A DNA stretch of 64,000 bases. Source: Allosphingosinicella sp. (lineage in GTDB: Bacteria; Pseudomonadota; Alphaproteobacteria; Sphingomonadales; Sphingomonadaceae). Shown here piece by piece: positions 8,860 through 19,311 of this stretch (the first letter of the stretch is position 1; every line of letters starts with the position of its first letter). The stretch lies in contig JAUJOJ010000007.1 in the NCBI GenBank assembly GCA_030447665.1, positions 92,711 to 156,710 on the forward strand, in the 5' to 3' direction. Under the pieces are notes generated by a model. That model searched no databases. It saw nothing but the letters and a program-made list of their open reading frames with translations, and was not told the DNA's origin. The position numbers and the translations under genes were made by a program.

Positions 8860-10487
8860 TCCGCCGCCTGGGCCTGCTCCGGCTCCCGGTAGACCAGAAC
8901 GGGTTTGCGCGCGGCCAGCGTCTCGTCCAGCCGCCGCCGGGGCGCATGGACGGGAGCGGCCTTCAAGGACTGATCCCCGGCCTTCGCGCGCTCCGCGACC
9001 GAGCGGAGGGCGCCGATGAACTGGTCGAGCGCCGCCTTCGATTCGGTTTCGGTCGGCTCGACCAGCATCGAGCCATGGACCACCAGCGGGAAGTACATGG
9101 TCATCGGGTGGTAGCCTTCGTCGATAAGGCCCTTGGCCAGATCGAGCGTGGTGAGCCCGCCTTGGAATCCTTTGTCGCTGAACAGCGCCTCGTGCATGCA
9201 CGGCCCGCTCGCGGCGAAGGGCGCATCGAGCACGTCCTCGAGCTGGCGCAGGATGTAGTTGGCGTTCAGCACGGCATCGCCGGACACCTGCCTCAGCCCG
9301 TCCGCGCCATGGCTCAGAATATAGGCCATGGCGCGGGTGAACATGCCCATCTGGCCGTGGAAGGCGGTCATGCGGCCGAAGCTGCTGCCATGATGCTGGC
9401 CCGCCAGCATGGGGTCGCCGTGTCCCCCGGACACGGCTGGGCCGCGCGGGGCGCGGCCCACCACATGCTCTTCTTCGACGAGGGCGAAGTGATTGCCCAG
9501 GCGCTCCACGAACGGCAAGGGCGCGAACGGCGTCAGCGCTTCCGAGAAGACCACCGGGCCCGAGCCGGGCCCGCCGCCGCCATGGGGCGTGGAGAAGGTC
9601 TTATGGAGGTTGATGTGCATCGCGTCGATGCCGAGGTCGCCCGGCCGCACGCGCCCGACGATCGCGTTGAAATTGGCGCCGTCGCAGTAAACCAGGCCAC
9701 CTGCGGCGTGGACCGCTTCCGAAATGGCGAGCATGTCCGGCTCGAACAGTCCGCAGGTATTGGGATTGGTGATCATCACGCCGGCCACGTCCGGCCCGAG
9801 CCGCGCCGTCAGCGCGTCGAGGTCGACGCGGCCCCGCTCGTTGGCCGGGATGCTCTCGACGCGGTAACCCGCAAAGGCGGCGGTTGCCGGATTGGTGCCG
9901 TGCGCGCTCTCCGGGACCAGGATCACCTCGCGCGCATCGCCGCGCGCTTCGAGGGCGGCCCGCATCGCAAGCAAGCCGCAGAGCTCGCCATGCGCGCCCG
10001 CCTTCGGGCTCATCGCGACGCTGTGCATGCCGGTGAGGGTAACGAGCCAGCCGCCCAGCATTTCGATCAGCGCCAGCGCGCCCTGCACGGTGTCGGCGGG
10101 CTGCAGCGGGTGGATGTCGGCAAAGCCGGGCATCCGCGCCACCTTCTCGTTGAGCCGGGGATTGTGCTTCATCGTGCAGCTTCCGAGCGGAAACAGCCCG
10201 AGATCGATCGCGTAATTCTGGCGGCTGAGGCGGGTGTAATGCCGCACCGTCTGCGGCTCGGACAGCCCCGGAATCCCGATCGGCCGGTTGCGCTCCAGCC
10301 CGGCGAGACGGCTTTCCACCCCCGGCACCTCAGCGAAATCAACGCCGGTGCCGCCACCTTCTTCCATCTCGAAGATCAGCGGCTCTTCCAGCATCAGCGC
10401 ACGATTGCCGGTGAAGGTGCCCGTCCGAGCGCCTTCGCTGTCGGCAGCGCCCAGATCGGGCCGCCATCCGCTTGGGTTCTTGGTCAT
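8856..10487 (-). CDS. gcvPB: Glycine dehydrogenase (decarboxylating) subunit 2, P-protein beta
   Basis: PLP-carrying half of the split P-protein of the glycine cleavage system, which decarboxylates glycine and hands the aminomethyl group to the lipoyl arm of GcvH. 543 residues, normal length plus a small insertion. The PLP lysine lies in [32 protein letters not shown] and [11 protein letters not shown] are also family hallmarks. The ATG at 10,487 overlaps the gcvPA stop (ATGA). Between VEEEH and [16 protein letters not shown] the protein has about 25 extra residues ([17 protein letters not shown] and following) encoded by two perfect hairpins, listed as a repeat. The frame is intact through them. 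Confidence 0.96.
   Translation of the reverse strand: MTKNPSGWRPDLGAADSEGARTGTFTGNRALMLEEPLIFEMEEGGGTGVDFAEVPGVESRLAGLERNRPIGIPGLSEPQTVRHYTRLSRQNYAIDLGLFPLGSCTMKHNPRLNEKVARMPGFADIHPLQPADTVQGALALIEMLGGWLVTLTGMHSVAMSPKAGAHGELCGLLAMRAALEARGDAREVILVPESAHGTNPATAAFAGYRVESIPANERGRVDLDALTARLGPDVAGVMITNPNTCGLFEPDMLAISEAVHAAGGLVYCDGANFNAIVGRVRPGDLGIDAMHINLHKTFSTPHGGGGPGSGPVVFSEALTPFAPLPFVERLGNHFALVEEEHVVGRAPRGPAVSGGHGDPMLAGQHHGSSFGRMTAFHGQMGMFTRAMAYILSHGADGLRQVSGDAVLNANYILRQLEDVLDAPFAASGPCMHEALFSDKGFQGGLTTLDLAKGLIDEGYHPMTMYFPLVVHGSMLVEPTETESKAALDQFIGALRSVAERAKAGDQSLKAAPVHAPRRRLDETLAARKPVLVYREPEQAQAAE
9418..9460. repeat. Two adjacent perfect hairpins inside the gcvPB reading frame
   Basis: An 8-bp stem ccgtgtcc/ggacacgg with a 3-base loop (9,418-9,436) is followed one base later by a 10-bp stem tgggccgcgc/gcgcggccca with a 3-base loop (9,438-9,460). 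Both stems are perfect. They encode part of a loop that GcvPB proteins normally lack, in frame. Confidence 0.8.
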
Positions 10488-11866
10488 GCCCCAGCTCCTT
10501 CCATGAGACACTCCTCGAGCGCGCGGGCAAGCGCCTCGACATCTTCGTTCGTGACTGTTTCGGTGACGGCCACGACGAGGCCGTTCGCCAGCGCGTCCAC
10601 GCCGGGATAAAGGCGCCCCAGGGAGACGCCGCCGAGTACGCCGCGATCGGCCATTGCCCGGACGACCGGCCGCGCCTCGCTGGGAAGACGGAGCGTGAAT
10701 TCGTTGAAAAAGGCGCCGCTCACCAGCTCGACCCCCGGCACATGTGCCAGCCGGTCGGCGGCGGCCACCGCCTTGGCGTGGTTCAGTTCGGCGAGCTGCC
10801 GCAGCCCCTTTTCGCCCAGCAGGGTCATGTGGATCGAGAAAGCCAGCGCGCAAAGGCCGCTGTTGGTGCAGATGTTCGACGTCGCCTTTTCGCGGCGGAT
10901 ATGCTGCTCGCGCGTCGAAAGCGTCAGGACGAAGCCGCGATTGCCGTCGGCGTCCACCGTCTCGCCGCAGAGGCGGCCAGGCATCTGGCGGACGAATTTC
11001 TCCTTGCAGGCGAAGAGGCCGACATAGGGGCCTCCGAAATTCAGGCCGACGCCGATCGCCTGGCCTTCGCCCACGACGATGTCCGCGCCCATCTCGCCGG
11101 GGCTCCGTACCAGGCCGAGCGCGACCGGTTCCGTGACGACTGCGATCAGCAGCGCGCCGGCGGCATGGGCTTGTTCCGCGAGCTCGGAGAGATCCGTCAC
11201 ATGGCCGAGGATGTTCGGATACTGCACCACGACGGCGCTGGTGTCGCCGTCGATGCCGGCCAGCAACCGCTCCATGTCGTCACCGGGCGCTCCGGCCGTC
11301 AGCTCCGGAAGCGCCACGTCGAGGCGATCGCCGGTGAAGCGCGCCATCGTCTGCGCGACCGAGACGTAATGCGGGTGGAGCCCGGCTGAGAGGATGGCCT
11401 TGCCGCGCTTCGTGATGCGGCGGGCCATGACGATCGCCTCCCAGCAGGCGGTCGAGCCGTCATACATGGAGGCGTTGGCGACGTCGCAGCCGTAGAGGCG
11501 AGCGACCTGCGTCTGGAACTCGAACAGCGCCTGCAAAGTGCCCTGCGCGATCTCCGGCTGATAAGGCGTGTAGCTGGTCAGGAACTCGCCGCGCTGAATG
11601 AGGTGATCGACGCTCGAGGGAATGTGGTGCTTGTAAGCGCCGCAGCCGAGGAAGAAGGGCACCTCGCCGGCGACCAGATTTTGCCGCGCGAGCGCGCCGA
11701 GTTGCCGCTCGACGGCCATCTCGGTGGCGTGGTCGGCAAGACCCTCGACCTTGCCCGGGAGGCGGGCACTTTCCGGCACGTCGACGAACAGATCCTCGAC
11801 CGACGTGGCCCCGATCGCGCGGAGCATGGCCTGCCGGTCGGCTTCAGCCAAAGGTAGGTAACGCAT
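10484..11866 (-). CDS. gcvPA: Glycine dehydrogenase (decarboxylating) subunit 1, P-protein alpha
   Basis: Structural partner of GcvPB in the split P-protein. 460 residues, intact. Recognisable blocks are [44 protein letters not shown] and [20 protein letters not shown] sequence, as in the family. The ATG at 11,866 directly abuts the TAG stop of the upstream methyltransferase, and its own stop overlaps the start of gcvPB, so subunits 1 and 2 are translationally coupled. Cytoplasmic; part of glycine breakdown and supply of 5,10-methylene-tetrahydrofolate. Confidence 0.96.
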   Translation of the reverse strand: MRYLPLAEADRQAMLRAIGATSVEDLFVDVPESARLPGKVEGLADHATEMAVERQLGALARQNLVAGEVPFFLGCGAYKHHIPSSVDHLIQRGEFLTSYTPYQPEIAQGTLQALFEFQTQVARLYGCDVANASMYDGSTACWEAIVMARRITKRGKAILSAGLHPHYVSVAQTMARFTGDRLDVALPELTAGAPGDDMERLLAGIDGDTSAVVVQYPNILGHVTDLSELAEQAHAAGALLIAVVTEPVALGLVRSPGEMGADIVVGEGQAIGVGLNFGGPYVGLFACKEKFVRQMPGRLCGETVDADGNRGFVLTLSTREQHIRREKATSNICTNSGLCALAFSIHMTLLGEKGLRQLAELNHAKAVAAADRLAHVPGVELVSGAFFNEFTLRLPSEARPVVRAMADRGVLGGVSLGRLYPGVDALANGLVVAVTETVTNEDVEALARALEECLMEGAGA

Positions 11867-12652
11867 CTAAAGGGGCTTTCTCATCGTGAAGCGGAGGCGG
11901 ACATAATCGGCGAACCAGCTTCCGTCCGGACGCTGGAGCATGGGCGCAAGGCGGCGCTCGACGGCGAGCGCGACCTCGGGCCGGGCGCTTTCGGGAACCT
12001 CGGCAACGTCCATCCAGCCGCTGCGGAAGGTGAGCACCCAGGCCGCAAGGCCGGTCGCGAGCGGAGTCACTCGCGGGATGAGCTGCGCCTGGATGTCGCT
12101 GAAGCCTGCGCCTGCATAGAGGCGGCTGAATTCCTCGACGCCCGGATACCATTGCGGATCCTCCGGAGGCACCGGATAACCGCGCTCCGTCAACTCGGCG
12201 CGGATGCCGGTGCGCAGCGTCTCGATATTGCCCGTCCCGCCCATCTCGCCGGCAAAACGGCCGCCGGGCTTCAGGACGCAATAGAGGCCGCCCGCCACCG
12301 CCTTAGGGTCCAGCATCCAGTGCAAAGCGGCGTTCGAAAAGGCGGCATCGAATTGGCCGAACCTCAGCGCCTGCCCGGCAAGATCGAGCGCCTGGGCATC
12401 GGCGACAAACGCGTCGATCCCCCTCGCCCGTGCCGCCTCGACCATCTCCGGCGAGGCATCGAGGCCGATCACCCGCGCGCCGGCATCGACGATCTGCTGC
12501 GTGAGAACCCCGTCGCCGCAGCCGACGTCGAGGATCAGCTCGCACGGCTGCGGATCGAGCAGCGACAGCGCCGCCTGCCCAAGCGCGGGAACGAAAGCCG
12601 CGTTGCTGCCGTAATCCGATGCCGACCAGCGGGAGGAAACGTTGACCGTCAC
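11867..12652 (-). CDS. Class I SAM-dependent methyltransferase (trans-aconitate methyltransferase-like)
   Basis: 261 residues, intact, with the SAM motif [16 protein letters not shown], the acidic loop [21 protein letters not shown] and [15 protein letters not shown], all typical of the methyltransferase-11 type. [17 protein letters not shown] resembles small-molecule methyltransferases of the trans-aconitate type; the true substrate is unknown. The GTG at 12,652 overlaps the gcvH stop (GTGA) and its stop abuts the gcvPA start, so it is built into the glycine-cleavage operon between the H and P proteins. Being under the same riboswitch, it should be induced by glycine, which suggests a link to one-carbon flow but no proven role. 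Confidence 0.88.
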   Translation of the reverse strand: MTVNVSSRWSASDYGSNAAFVPALGQAALSLLDPQPCELILDVGCGDGVLTQQIVDAGARVIGLDASPEMVEAARARGIDAFVADAQALDLAGQALRFGQFDAAFSNAALHWMLDPKAVAGGLYCVLKPGGRFAGEMGGTGNIETLRTGIRAELTERGYPVPPEDPQWYPGVEEFSRLYAGAGFSDIQAQLIPRVTPLATGLAAWVLTFRSGWMDVAEVPESARPEVALAVERRLAPMLQRPDGSWFADYVRLRFTMRKPL

Positions 12653-13020
12653 TGGCTTTCGCAGAAGCTTCGATAGGCGTCGGCGTCCATCAGCCCCTCG
12701 AGCTCGCCCGGGTTCGACAGACGCAGCCTGAAGAACCAGCCCTCCCCTTCGGGATCGCTGTTGACCAATGCGGAATCGTCGACCAGCGCCTGGTTGCCCT
12801 CCACGATTTCGCCCGAGACAGGGGCGTAAACGTCGGAAGCGGCCTTCACCGATTCGACCACGGCCGCTTCGCTGCCCTTGCTGACCTGCCGTCCTGCTTC
12901 GGGCACTTCGACGAACACGACGTCGCCAAGCTGGGCCTGCGCGAAGTCGGTGATGCCGACGGTCGCGATGTCGGCTTCGACCCGGATCCATTCATGCTCT
13001 TTGGTATAATGAAGGCTCAT
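12649..13020 (-). CDS. gcvH: Glycine cleavage system H protein
   Basis: Lipoyl-carrier protein of the glycine cleavage complex. 123 residues, usual size. The lipoylated lysine is Lys59 in [19 protein letters not shown], and the N-terminus [15 protein letters not shown] is typical. The ATG overlaps the gcvT stop (ATGA). It shuttles the aminomethyl group from the P protein to GcvT. Confidence 0.97.
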   Translation of the reverse strand: MSLHYTKEHEWIRVEADIATVGITDFAQAQLGDVVFVEVPEAGRQVSKGSEAAVVESVKAASDVYAPVSGEIVEGNQALVDDSALVNSDPEGEGWFFRLRLSNPGELEGLMDADAYRSFCESQ

Positions 13021-14129
13021 TTGGCAGCTCCCTTGCGGTGGTAGCGGTGCGGGACGAACGGCATCGGAACGATCCGTGCCTCGAAGATCTTGCCGCGCTG
13101 GGCGAGCGTCACGGTTCCGCCCGCTTCGGCCGACGCGGTGGGGACATAGGCCATGGCGATCGGCGCCTCGAGCATCGGGGAGAAGCCGCCGCTGGTGACC
13201 CTGCCGACCTCATTGCCTTCGCCGTCAACGACCATCGCGCCTTCGCGAACCGGCTGACGGCCGAGCACGGCCAGCCCGACGCGGCGCCGGATCGTGCCCT
13301 GCTCCATCTCCTTCGAGATACGGAACCAGCCCGGGAAGCCGCCCTCGGCCCGGCGGCGCTTGGAAATGGCGAAACCGAGATCGGCCTCGACCGGGGTCGT
13401 CGCCGGATCGAGGTCGTGGCCGTAAAGCGGCAGGCCGGCCTCGAGCCGCAGCGAATCGCGTGCGCCGAGCCCGATCGGCTTCACCTCCGGCTGCCCCGCG
13501 ATGAGATCGGCCACGTCGGCAACGACACCCGCAGGCACGGAAATCTCGAACCCGTCCTCCCCGGTATAGCCGGAGCGGCTGATCCAGGCCGAAATGCCGC
13601 CAAGCCGGAAGGCCCCGCCGGTCATGAAGCTCAGCTCATCGACCCCTGGCGCGAGGCGTGAAAGCGCTTCAACCGCCTTCGGACCCTGCAGTGCAAGCAG
13701 CGCCTGCTCCTTCATATGGTCCAGCACCACGCCGGCCGGCAGCCGTTCGCGAAGATGCTCGATATCGGCGTCCTTGGTGGCCCCGTTCACCACCATGTAG
13801 AAGTGATCGCCGCGGCGCGTGACCATCAGGTCGTCGAGGATGCCGGCCTCCTCGGTCAGCAGCAGCGAATAGCGCAGCCTGCCTTCCTTCAGGATCGCAA
13901 GGTCGCCGGGAAGCAGGCTTTCCAGCCCCTTTTCGGCGCCGGCACCGGCGATGATCAGCTGGCCCATGTGGCTGACGTCGAACAGCCCCGCCGATTGGCG
14001 GGTCCAGCGATGCTCGGCGATGATGCCCTCATATTGGATCGGCATCGAATAGCCGGCAAACGGCACCATCCTGGCGCCCCTCGCGCGGTGCCAGCTGTCC
14101 AGCGGGAGAATCCTGTCAGCGTCGCTCAT
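13017..14129 (-). CDS. gcvT: Glycine cleavage system T protein (aminomethyltransferase)
   Basis: Transfers the methylene group from aminomethyl-lipoyl GcvH to tetrahydrofolate, releasing ammonia. 370 residues. Conserved blocks are [38 protein letters not shown] (folate-site Asp) and [21 protein letters not shown] chose the ATG at 14,129 ([14 protein letters not shown]), which has GGAGA 5-10 bases upstream; an in-frame ATG at 14,186 would start inside the riboswitch leader and is unlikely. First gene of the operon gcvT-gcvH-methyltransferase-gcvPA-gcvPB-DUF938, all joined by 0-4 base contacts. Confidence 0.96.
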   Translation of the reverse strand: MSDADRILPLDSWHRARGARMVPFAGYSMPIQYEGIIAEHRWTRQSAGLFDVSHMGQLIIAGAGAEKGLESLLPGDLAILKEGRLRYSLLLTEEAGILDDLMVTRRGDHFYMVVNGATKDADIEHLRERLPAGVVLDHMKEQALLALQGPKAVEALSRLAPGVDELSFMTGGAFRLGGISAWISRSGYTGEDGFEISVPAGVVADVADLIAGQPEVKPIGLGARDSLRLEAGLPLYGHDLDPATTPVEADLGFAISKRRRAEGGFPGWFRISKEMEQGTIRRRVGLAVLGRQPVREGAMVVDGEGNEVGRVTSGGFSPMLEAPIAMAYVPTASAEAGGTVTLAQRGKIFEARIVPMPFVPHRYHRKGAAK

Positions 14130-14186
14130 TCCAGTCTCCAAAGGGCGCCGCGACACCATCCGGAAGCCGGATTTCGCCGCGAACAT

Positions 14187-14378
14187 TCCCCCTCTGTCAC
14201 TGGACCTGAGAGCTTTCGCGCGCCCATGACGGACGGCTTACCCCTTCGGTGGGGCCGGCGGACCGGCCCGCTTTCCAGAGTGTCTAGCGCCGCGCGGTCC
14301 CTTTTGCCTGAGAGATTCCGGGGTGGTTGCTCCTTCGGCGGCGGCGGGTTTTGCCCGCCACTCTCTCCCGCGCGTCAC
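14187..14378 (-). promoter_or_regulatory. Tandem glycine riboswitch
   Basis: Two glycine aptamers in a row in the leader of gcvT, read on the minus strand. The first starts with gggagagag near 14,370 and carries ccgaaggagcaa and atctctcaggcaaaaggga; the second carries actctggaaag, caccgaaggggtaag and agctctcaggtcc and ends with the agaggggg region near 14,190. Glycine binding is known to turn on gcv operons. The second aptamer ends about 60 bases before the gcvT ATG. No classical terminator is obvious between the aptamers and the start codon, so control may be at translation start or through the short 3' region. Confidence 0.93.
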
Positions 14379-14521
14379 CCGGCTAAGATCCGATCGAAGT
14401 GGTGCTCCGCTTGGACCAGAACCGCCGGCGACAGGGGCGCTCTGGAGGCTGCCTGCCTCCAAGTCAACGCTGCAGACGGCTTGGGAGACGAGAGGCCCTT
14501 CTAATACGGTAGAGACCTTCG

Positions 14522-14558
14522 TTGATCGGATCAGGCTGATGCGGCCTGATCCGATCAA
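14522..14558 (-). terminator. Perfect 14-bp hairpin between lipoprotein gene and gcv leader
   Basis: ttgatcggatcagg (14,522-14,535) and cctgatccgatcaa (14,545-14,558) form a perfect 14-bp stem with a 9-base loop, three bases beyond the TAG of the lipoprotein gene on the minus strand. No long T run follows, so termination strength is uncertain; its position fits a terminator that separates that gene from the riboswitch promoter downstream. Confidence 0.65.
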
Positions 14559-14561
14559 GAT

Positions 14562-15206
14562 CTAGCGCGTGGCGTTGTAGGCGAGCTGCTCCTGGGTGAG
14601 CTGGAAGCCGACGAGGAACTCGAAGCTCGCCCGGGTGACCGCCGCGCGAACCCCCGGATCGGCCATCGGATCGAGCGCGGCGTCGGCGTCCCCCGGCTTG
14701 CGCTCGCGCGTGATCTGGCGGCGTATGTCCTCAGGCAGGGTCGCGGCCGAGCGCAGCACCTGCGATTGCGCGGTCGCGGACGTGCTCGCGCGCTCCTGGC
14801 CGTCCGCGAAGCGCAGCGCGACGCGGCCGATCCGCTTCGACACGACATTGGTTCCGCCCTGCACCACGGTGGCGAAATAGGGCAGCACCACCTCGCGATC
14901 GCCGCTCGTGTTGCGGCGCTGGCCGTGCACCTCGAAGGTCGCGTTGCTGACGATGAATTCGCCGCTGTCGTCGCACGTGCTGCGCACGTTGGTGATGTGA
15001 GCGACCACGTCGATCGCGGCCGCGCTGCGGCTATTCTCCGGATTGAACAGGGTGATGTCGCCGGTCGCGGCGGGGATCGCCACAGCCGGGCAGGCGGTCC
15101 GGGTCGTGATAACGCCCGCGGTCGTCAGTTCGCCTTCCCTGGCGCAGCCGAGGAGTGCGAGCGAAACAAGTGCGGAAACTGCGACTTTGGGGTTGATCAC
15201 GAACAT
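14562..15206 (-). CDS. Putative lipoprotein of unknown function
   Basis: 214 residues with a lipoprotein signal: [21 protein letters not shown], in which LLGC is a lipobox and Cys21 the likely lipidated residue. The mature part is soluble, with two further Cys (TACPAV and STCDDSG) that could form a disulfide, and a polar C-terminus [19 protein letters not shown] do not recognise a named family, though proteins of this look occur in related bacteria. It is expected in the outer membrane or periplasm. It is divergent from ispH with about 100 bases between starts. Confidence 0.7.
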   Translation of the reverse strand: MFVINPKVAVSALVSLALLGCAREGELTTAGVITTRTACPAVAIPAATGDITLFNPENSRSAAAIDVVAHITNVRSTCDDSGEFIVSNATFEVHGQRRNTSGDREVVLPYFATVVQGGTNVVSKRIGRVALRFADGQERASTSATAQSQVLRSAATLPEDIRRQITRERKPGDADAALDPMADPGVRAAVTRASFEFLVGFQLTQEQLAYNATR

Positions 15207-15306
15207 CGGTCCTCAAAACATGAGCAAGAGCGAACGGCCTTGCCGGAAGGCGGGGATCATAGGAACCGGGTTTCATGCCTGCAAGCAATCCAGTAGAGAG
15301 CGCTCC

Positions 15307-16257
15307 ATGGCGGCATCGAAGCGACCCTTGAAACTGCTGATCGCAGCGCCGCGCGGATTCTGCGCGGGGGTGGACCGTGCCATCAACATCGTCGAGCTGG
15401 CGCTCGAGCGGTACGGCGCGCCGGTCTATGTACGCCACGAGATCGTGCACAATAAGTTCGTCGTCGACAGCCTGAAGGCCAAGGGCGCCGTGTTCGTAAG
15501 GGACCTCGATCAGGTTCCCGACGGCGTTCCGGTGGTCTTTTCGGCGCATGGCGTGCCCAAGGCGGTGCCCGCCAGGGCGCAGGAGCGCGGGCTTTCCTAT
15601 CTCGACGCCACCTGTCCGCTAGTTTCGAAGGTGCACCGCCAGGCCGAGCGCCATATCGAACGCGGGCGGCACATCCTGTTCATCGGTCATCGCGGCCATC
15701 CCGAGGTGATCGGCACGTTCGGGCAGGTGCCCGAAGGCGAGATGACGCTGGTGGAAACCGCCGAGGACGCAGAGCGCGTCACGCCTGCCGATCCTGAGAA
15801 TTTGGCTTTTCTGACGCAAACCACGCTGTCGGTGGACGATACGGCGCAGATCGTCTCGATCCTGAAGCGCCGCTTTCCCGGCATCACCGGCCCGAAGGGC
15901 GAGGACATTTGTTACGCGACTTCGAACCGCCAGGCGGCGGTGAAGGAAATTGCCGGGCAATGCGACGCCCTGCTGGTGATCGGGGCGCCGAACAGCTCGA
16001 ACTCGCTCCGGTTGGTCGAAGTTGCCGAGCGGGAGGGCATTCGCGGGCGGTTGGTTCAGCGCGCCGCGGACATCGACCTCGCCTGGCTTGAAGGCGTCGA
16101 CACGCTGGGGCTCACGGCGGGTGCGTCCGCTCCGGAGGTGCTGGTGCGCGAAGTGGTGGATTTCCTCGCCCGGCATTTCGATCTCGACGAGCAGCCGGTT
16201 GCGGCCGCGGAGGAGCGGATGGTGTTCAAGCTGCCGCGCGGACTTGAAGCGGCCTGA
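15307..16257 (+). CDS. ispH: 4-hydroxy-3-methylbut-2-enyl diphosphate reductase
   Basis: Last enzyme of the MEP isoprenoid pathway; an iron-sulfur reductase making IPP and DMAPP from HMBPP. 316 residues, usual length, intact. The three cluster cysteines are in APRGFCAGV (Cys19), [12 protein letters not shown] and [21 protein letters not shown] and [11 protein letters not shown] are substrate-binding blocks. The ATG at 15,307 starts [17 protein letters not shown], with a weak purine-rich site (agagagcg) upstream. rnhA follows 16 bases later, so the two are probably one transcript. Confidence 0.97.
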   Translation: MAASKRPLKLLIAAPRGFCAGVDRAINIVELALERYGAPVYVRHEIVHNKFVVDSLKAKGAVFVRDLDQVPDGVPVVFSAHGVPKAVPARAQERGLSYLDATCPLVSKVHRQAERHIERGRHILFIGHRGHPEVIGTFGQVPEGEMTLVETAEDAERVTPADPENLAFLTQTTLSVDDTAQIVSILKRRFPGITGPKGEDICYATSNRQAAVKEIAGQCDALLVIGAPNSSNSLRLVEVAEREGIRGRLVQRAADIDLAWLEGVDTLGLTAGASAPEVLVREVVDFLARHFDLDEQPVAAAEERMVFKLPRGLEAA

Positions 16258-16273
16258 GCAGCCGGATCGCACG

Positions 16274-16723
16274 ATGGCAGAGGTCGAGATTTTCACCGAT
16301 GGCGCCTGCAAGGGCAATCCGGGACCGGGCGGCTGGGGGGCGGTGATCCGTTCCGGCGCGCACGAAAAGGAGCTTTCGGGCGGCGAGCCGCTGACCACCA
16401 ACAACCGGATGGAGCTGCTCGCGGCGATCAGGGCTCTCGAGGCGCTGAAGCGCCCGTGCCAGGTGCGGCTTACCACCGACAGCGTCTATGTGCGCGACGG
16501 CATCACCAAGTGGATCTTCGGCTGGCAGAAGAATGGCTGGCGCACGGCCGACAAGAAACCGGTCAAAAATGCGGAGTTGTGGCAAGAGCTGCTGGATGCC
16601 GCGCGGCCCCACCGGATCGACTGGCGGTGGGTGAAAGGCCATGCCGGCCATGCGGAGAATGAACGCGCCGACAAGCTCGCCTGCGACGCAGCGCTTCAGT
16701 TCGCGAACCGCTCCGCCAGATAA
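16274..16723 (+). CDS. rnhA: Ribonuclease HI
   Basis: Degrades the RNA strand of RNA-DNA hybrids (replication primers, R-loops). 149 residues. The catalytic carboxylates are visible: [14 protein letters not shown] (Asp9), [10 protein letters not shown] (Glu), [11 protein letters not shown] (Asp) and NERADKLA (Asp), with the [11 protein letters not shown]is loop. It follows ispH closely. Its last 28 bases overlap the 3' end of the convergent FAD oxidoreductase gene. Confidence 0.97.
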   Translation: MAEVEIFTDGACKGNPGPGGWGAVIRSGAHEKELSGGEPLTTNNRMELLAAIRALEALKRPCQVRLTTDSVYVRDGITKWIFGWQKNGWRTADKKPVKNAELWQELLDAARPHRIDWRWVKGHAGHAENERADKLACDAALQFANRSAR

Positions 16724-17814
16724 GGCGTGGGATCGATCCCGGCGACCATCGGGTCGGGAGCGGCTCCGAGCAGCAGGGAGGCCGCTAGTTTCGCCGCTGC
16801 GGGCGCGGTCTGGATGCCGAAGCCGCCCTGCCCTGCGCACCAGAAGAAGTCCCGCGAGCCCGCTGCGAAGCCATAGACGGGCAATCGGTCGGGCGCGAAG
16901 CTCCTGAGGCCGGCCCATACATGCTCGACCCGCTCCACGCGCCAGTCCACCACCTGCTCGAACTGATGGATGGCGAGCGCGACGTCATATTCCTCCGCGC
17001 CGCAATCGCAGGCATCGCAGGCGGTCTCGTCGTGCGGGCTCAGCCAGAGGCGGCCGGCCTCGGGCTTGAAGTAGAAGCGTCCGATCGCATCGATCACGAG
17101 CGGGAGGACGGCCGGCGCGGGAGGAGCGACCCTGAGCTGCGCGATCGTGCGGCGATAGGGCTGGATGCCGAGCGGCCGCTCACCGGCCCGTGCGGCGACC
17201 TCATCCGCCCATGCGCCTGCGGCATTGACGAGGATGTCCGCCCGCATCGGGCCTGCCGAAGTGTCGACCGACCAGCCATTCGCCGTCCGCCGCGCCGAAT
17301 GGAGGCGGGCGTCGGTGACAAGCCTGGCGCCCTTGAAGCGCGTATGTCCCAGATAGCCCCCGTGGAGGGCGGCGACGTCGATGTCGGCGCAAGTCGGTTC
17401 GGACAGGGCGTTCTGCCAGGCCGGCTTCAGGCCCGGTATGGCCCGTTCCAGATCGGCGCGGGCCAGCGGCTCCATCCGAACCGCCGTGTCCCGGAACTCG
17501 CGGAACATGCCGTCGAGCGCGTCCCGCCCGCTGGCGTCGGCGATATGGAGCGCGCCGCGCGGGCTGAGGAACGGCCGGCCGTGGAAGTCGGCCGGCGGAG
17601 AGGCAAGGAAGGGGCCCGACGCCGTGGTCAGCGGTTGTACGAACGGTCCGCCATAGCTCTCCGACCAGAAGGCGGCGGAGCGCCCGGTGGAATGATAGCC
17701 CGGCTGCGCTTCCCCCTCGATAAGCAGCACGGACGCCCTCCCGGCCAGTTCGGCAGCGAGGCTCGCCCCCGCCATTCCGGCGCCTACGATGAGGATATCG
17801 GCATCCAAGCTCAT
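16696..17814 (-). CDS. FAD-dependent oxidoreductase (D-amino-acid oxidase family)
   Basis: 372 residues, intact. The N-terminal dinucleotide motif [18 protein letters not shown] and a C-terminal [18 protein letters not shown] are the hallmarks of DAO-type flavoenzymes such as glycine or D-amino-acid oxidases and dehydrogenases; [12 protein letters not shown] is the third FAD-contact block. The substrate is probably an amine or amino/hydroxy acid but cannot be named. Its start overlaps the 3' end of the hydrolase gene (17,811-17,814), so the two form an operon on the minus strand. Tail-to-tail overlap of 28 bases with rnhA. Confidence 0.88.
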   Translation of the reverse strand: MSLDADILIVGAGMAGASLAAELAGRASVLLIEGEAQPGYHSTGRSAAFWSESYGGPFVQPLTTASGPFLASPPADFHGRPFLSPRGALHIADASGRDALDGMFREFRDTAVRMEPLARADLERAIPGLKPAWQNALSEPTCADIDVAALHGGYLGHTRFKGARLVTDARLHSARRTANGWSVDTSAGPMRADILVNAAGAWADEVAARAGERPLGIQPYRRTIAQLRVAPPAPAVLPLVIDAIGRFYFKPEAGRLWLSPHDETACDACDCGAEEYDVALAIHQFEQVVDWRVERVEHVWAGLRSFAPDRLPVYGFAAGSRDFFWCAGQGGFGIQTAPAAAKLAASLLLGAAPDPMVAGIDPTPYLAERFAN

Positions 17815-18778
17815 GCGGGCACATGAGTATCTAGGAAGCTGTCGATCCGCGCCAGCACATCGAGGCGCACCGGATCGGCTTCGCGCAGAAGCTCGTGGCC
17901 CGCATCCGGGTACATCATCAGCTCGGCCTCGGGGAGCAGCCCGGCGGCCCGGTGGATCGCAGCCGCGCTGACGAGCCGGTCACGCTCGGTTCCGAGGAGC
18001 AGGACCGGGACGTGGATTGCCTTGAGCTTGGCGGGCGTGAGCTGCGCGACCGAGCGGTAGGCGGCGCTCAGCCAGCCCCAGCTCGGCGCGCCGAGCGAGA
18101 AGCCGGGCCTTTGCTGGAACCACCACAGCTCGTCCGAATAGCGCTCGGCGCAGGAGGTGAGGATCCTGGACCGCTGGGAGCCATCCCCTTCTTTGAGATT
18201 GCCGCCCCTCCACACGGGTACCCTGCTCCAGCCAAGCATGCAGAAGCCTTGCGCGATGAGCCGCGCCAAGGCCGGCGGAAGCGGCGATGAGTTGATCCCG
18301 ATCATCGGCGCCACGAGCACCGCCGCGTCGAGCCGGAGCCGGTGGCCGGCCAGTATCCGCAGCAGCAGGTGCCCGCCCATCGAATGGCCGATCGCGACAT
18401 GCGGGCCCGGAGCTTCGGCGGACCAGGCCTCGATGAGCGCGGCTCCGTCGGCCGCCAGCGCGTCGAAGCTGTCGAGATGTCCGCCCCGGATGTCGCCCCG
18501 CGACTCGCCCTGGCTGCGCCAGTCGAACGATGCGACGTTCCAGCCGCGCCCGTGCCAGTGCGCGAGCGGCTCCAGATATTTCTCGATGAAATCGCCGCGG
18601 CCATTGGCGAAGACGATGCTTCCGCGAGCACCTGCTCGGACGCCTGCGGCCAGTCCAGTCGCCGGATCTTCCACCCGTCGCCGGCAGCCCATGTCGAGAA
18701 TGTCGCACCGGCGGGAATTGCACGCCGGTTGAAGGGGTGACTTTCATCCGCGCTGGTTACGGTTTGGCAAGTAACCAC
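17811..18778 (-). CDS. Alpha/beta hydrolase (lysophospholipase/monoacylglycerol lipase type), one frameshift
   Basis: Serine hydrolase with the order IVFANGRGDFIEKY, FDWRSQGESRG, nucleophile elbow AIGHSMGGHLLLR, VLLLGTERDRLVS (Asp) and PDAGHELLRE (His), as in PldB-type lysophospholipases. The N-terminal part (NRRAIPAGATF to RRLDWPQASEQ) lies in another frame and the break is near 18,630, at caggtgctcgcgg; one inserted base there would explain it. The GTG at 18,778 is the likely start because no other in-frame start fits the conserved N-terminus. It runs into the FAD oxidoreductase gene with a 4-base overlap. Divergent from cpaA, whose start is only 11 bases away. Confidence 0.8.
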
Positions 18779-18789
18779 GTCTAGTAGCT

Positions 18790-19265
18790 GTGTTCATGCC
18801 GGGGGTTTTCGCAGATGCGCTGATCGCAATCCTGGCCGCGATGCTGATCGTCGCGGCAACGGGAGACCTGCGCACGCGGACCATCCCCAACTGGCTGAAC
18901 GGTGCCATCGCGCTTGGTGCGATCCCCTTCTGGCTGGTGAGCGGGCTCAGCGTCTGGCCTGACATGGCGATCCAGATCGGCGTCGCGTTGGCCGTGTTCG
19001 CGCTCTTCGCGCTTGCCTTCCAACTGGGGGCGATGGGCGGCGGCGACGTCAAGATGGTCGCCGCGCTGCGCTTTGGCTGCCGCTCGGCGCGGTGATCAAG
19101 CTGCTCGTGATCATGTCGCTCGCCGGCGGCGTGCTGACCGCCCTGATGCTCGTTCGCCACCGGCTGGCGAAATCCGGGAAGGAACTGGAAATCCCCTATG
19201 GGGTGGCGATCGCCTTCGGCGGATTCTGGCTGATTGCCGAACGGTTTCTTAACCAATTTGGATGA
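18790..19265 (+). CDS. cpaA: Prepilin peptidase of the Tad/Cpa system, one frameshift
   Basis: A24 aspartic peptidase that processes Flp-type prepilins at the inner membrane. The N-terminal catalytic Asp is in AATGDLRTRTIPNW and the GxGD-type motif in GAMGGGDVKMVAAL. Several membrane helices are seen (LIAILAAMLIVAA, IQIGVALAVFALFALAF, IKLLVIMSLAGGVLTALML). The frame breaks near 19,075 (observed LRFGCRSAR, expected LALWLPLGAV), and the last 60 residues lie in the next frame, ending ERFLNQFG. GTG at 18,790 or ATG at 18,796 can start it. First gene of the pilus cluster. Confidence 0.85.
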
Positions 19266-19311
19266 TGGATAGAGGCGGGTCCGATTGACCCGGCAGGAGG
19301 CGACTAGCGTC

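Noticed and set aside
8946..10610. Long plus-strand open frame (about 550 codons) opposite gcvPB
   Set aside because: It is the antisense shadow of gcvPB in GC-rich DNA: His- and Gly-rich low-complexity translation, no family motif, and the minus strand holds a complete conserved enzyme.
14130..14186. In-frame upstream ATG as the real start of gcvT
   Set aside because: It would lie at the end of the second glycine aptamer and gives a non-conserved leader peptide; the ATG at 14,129 fits the family start and has a ribosome site.
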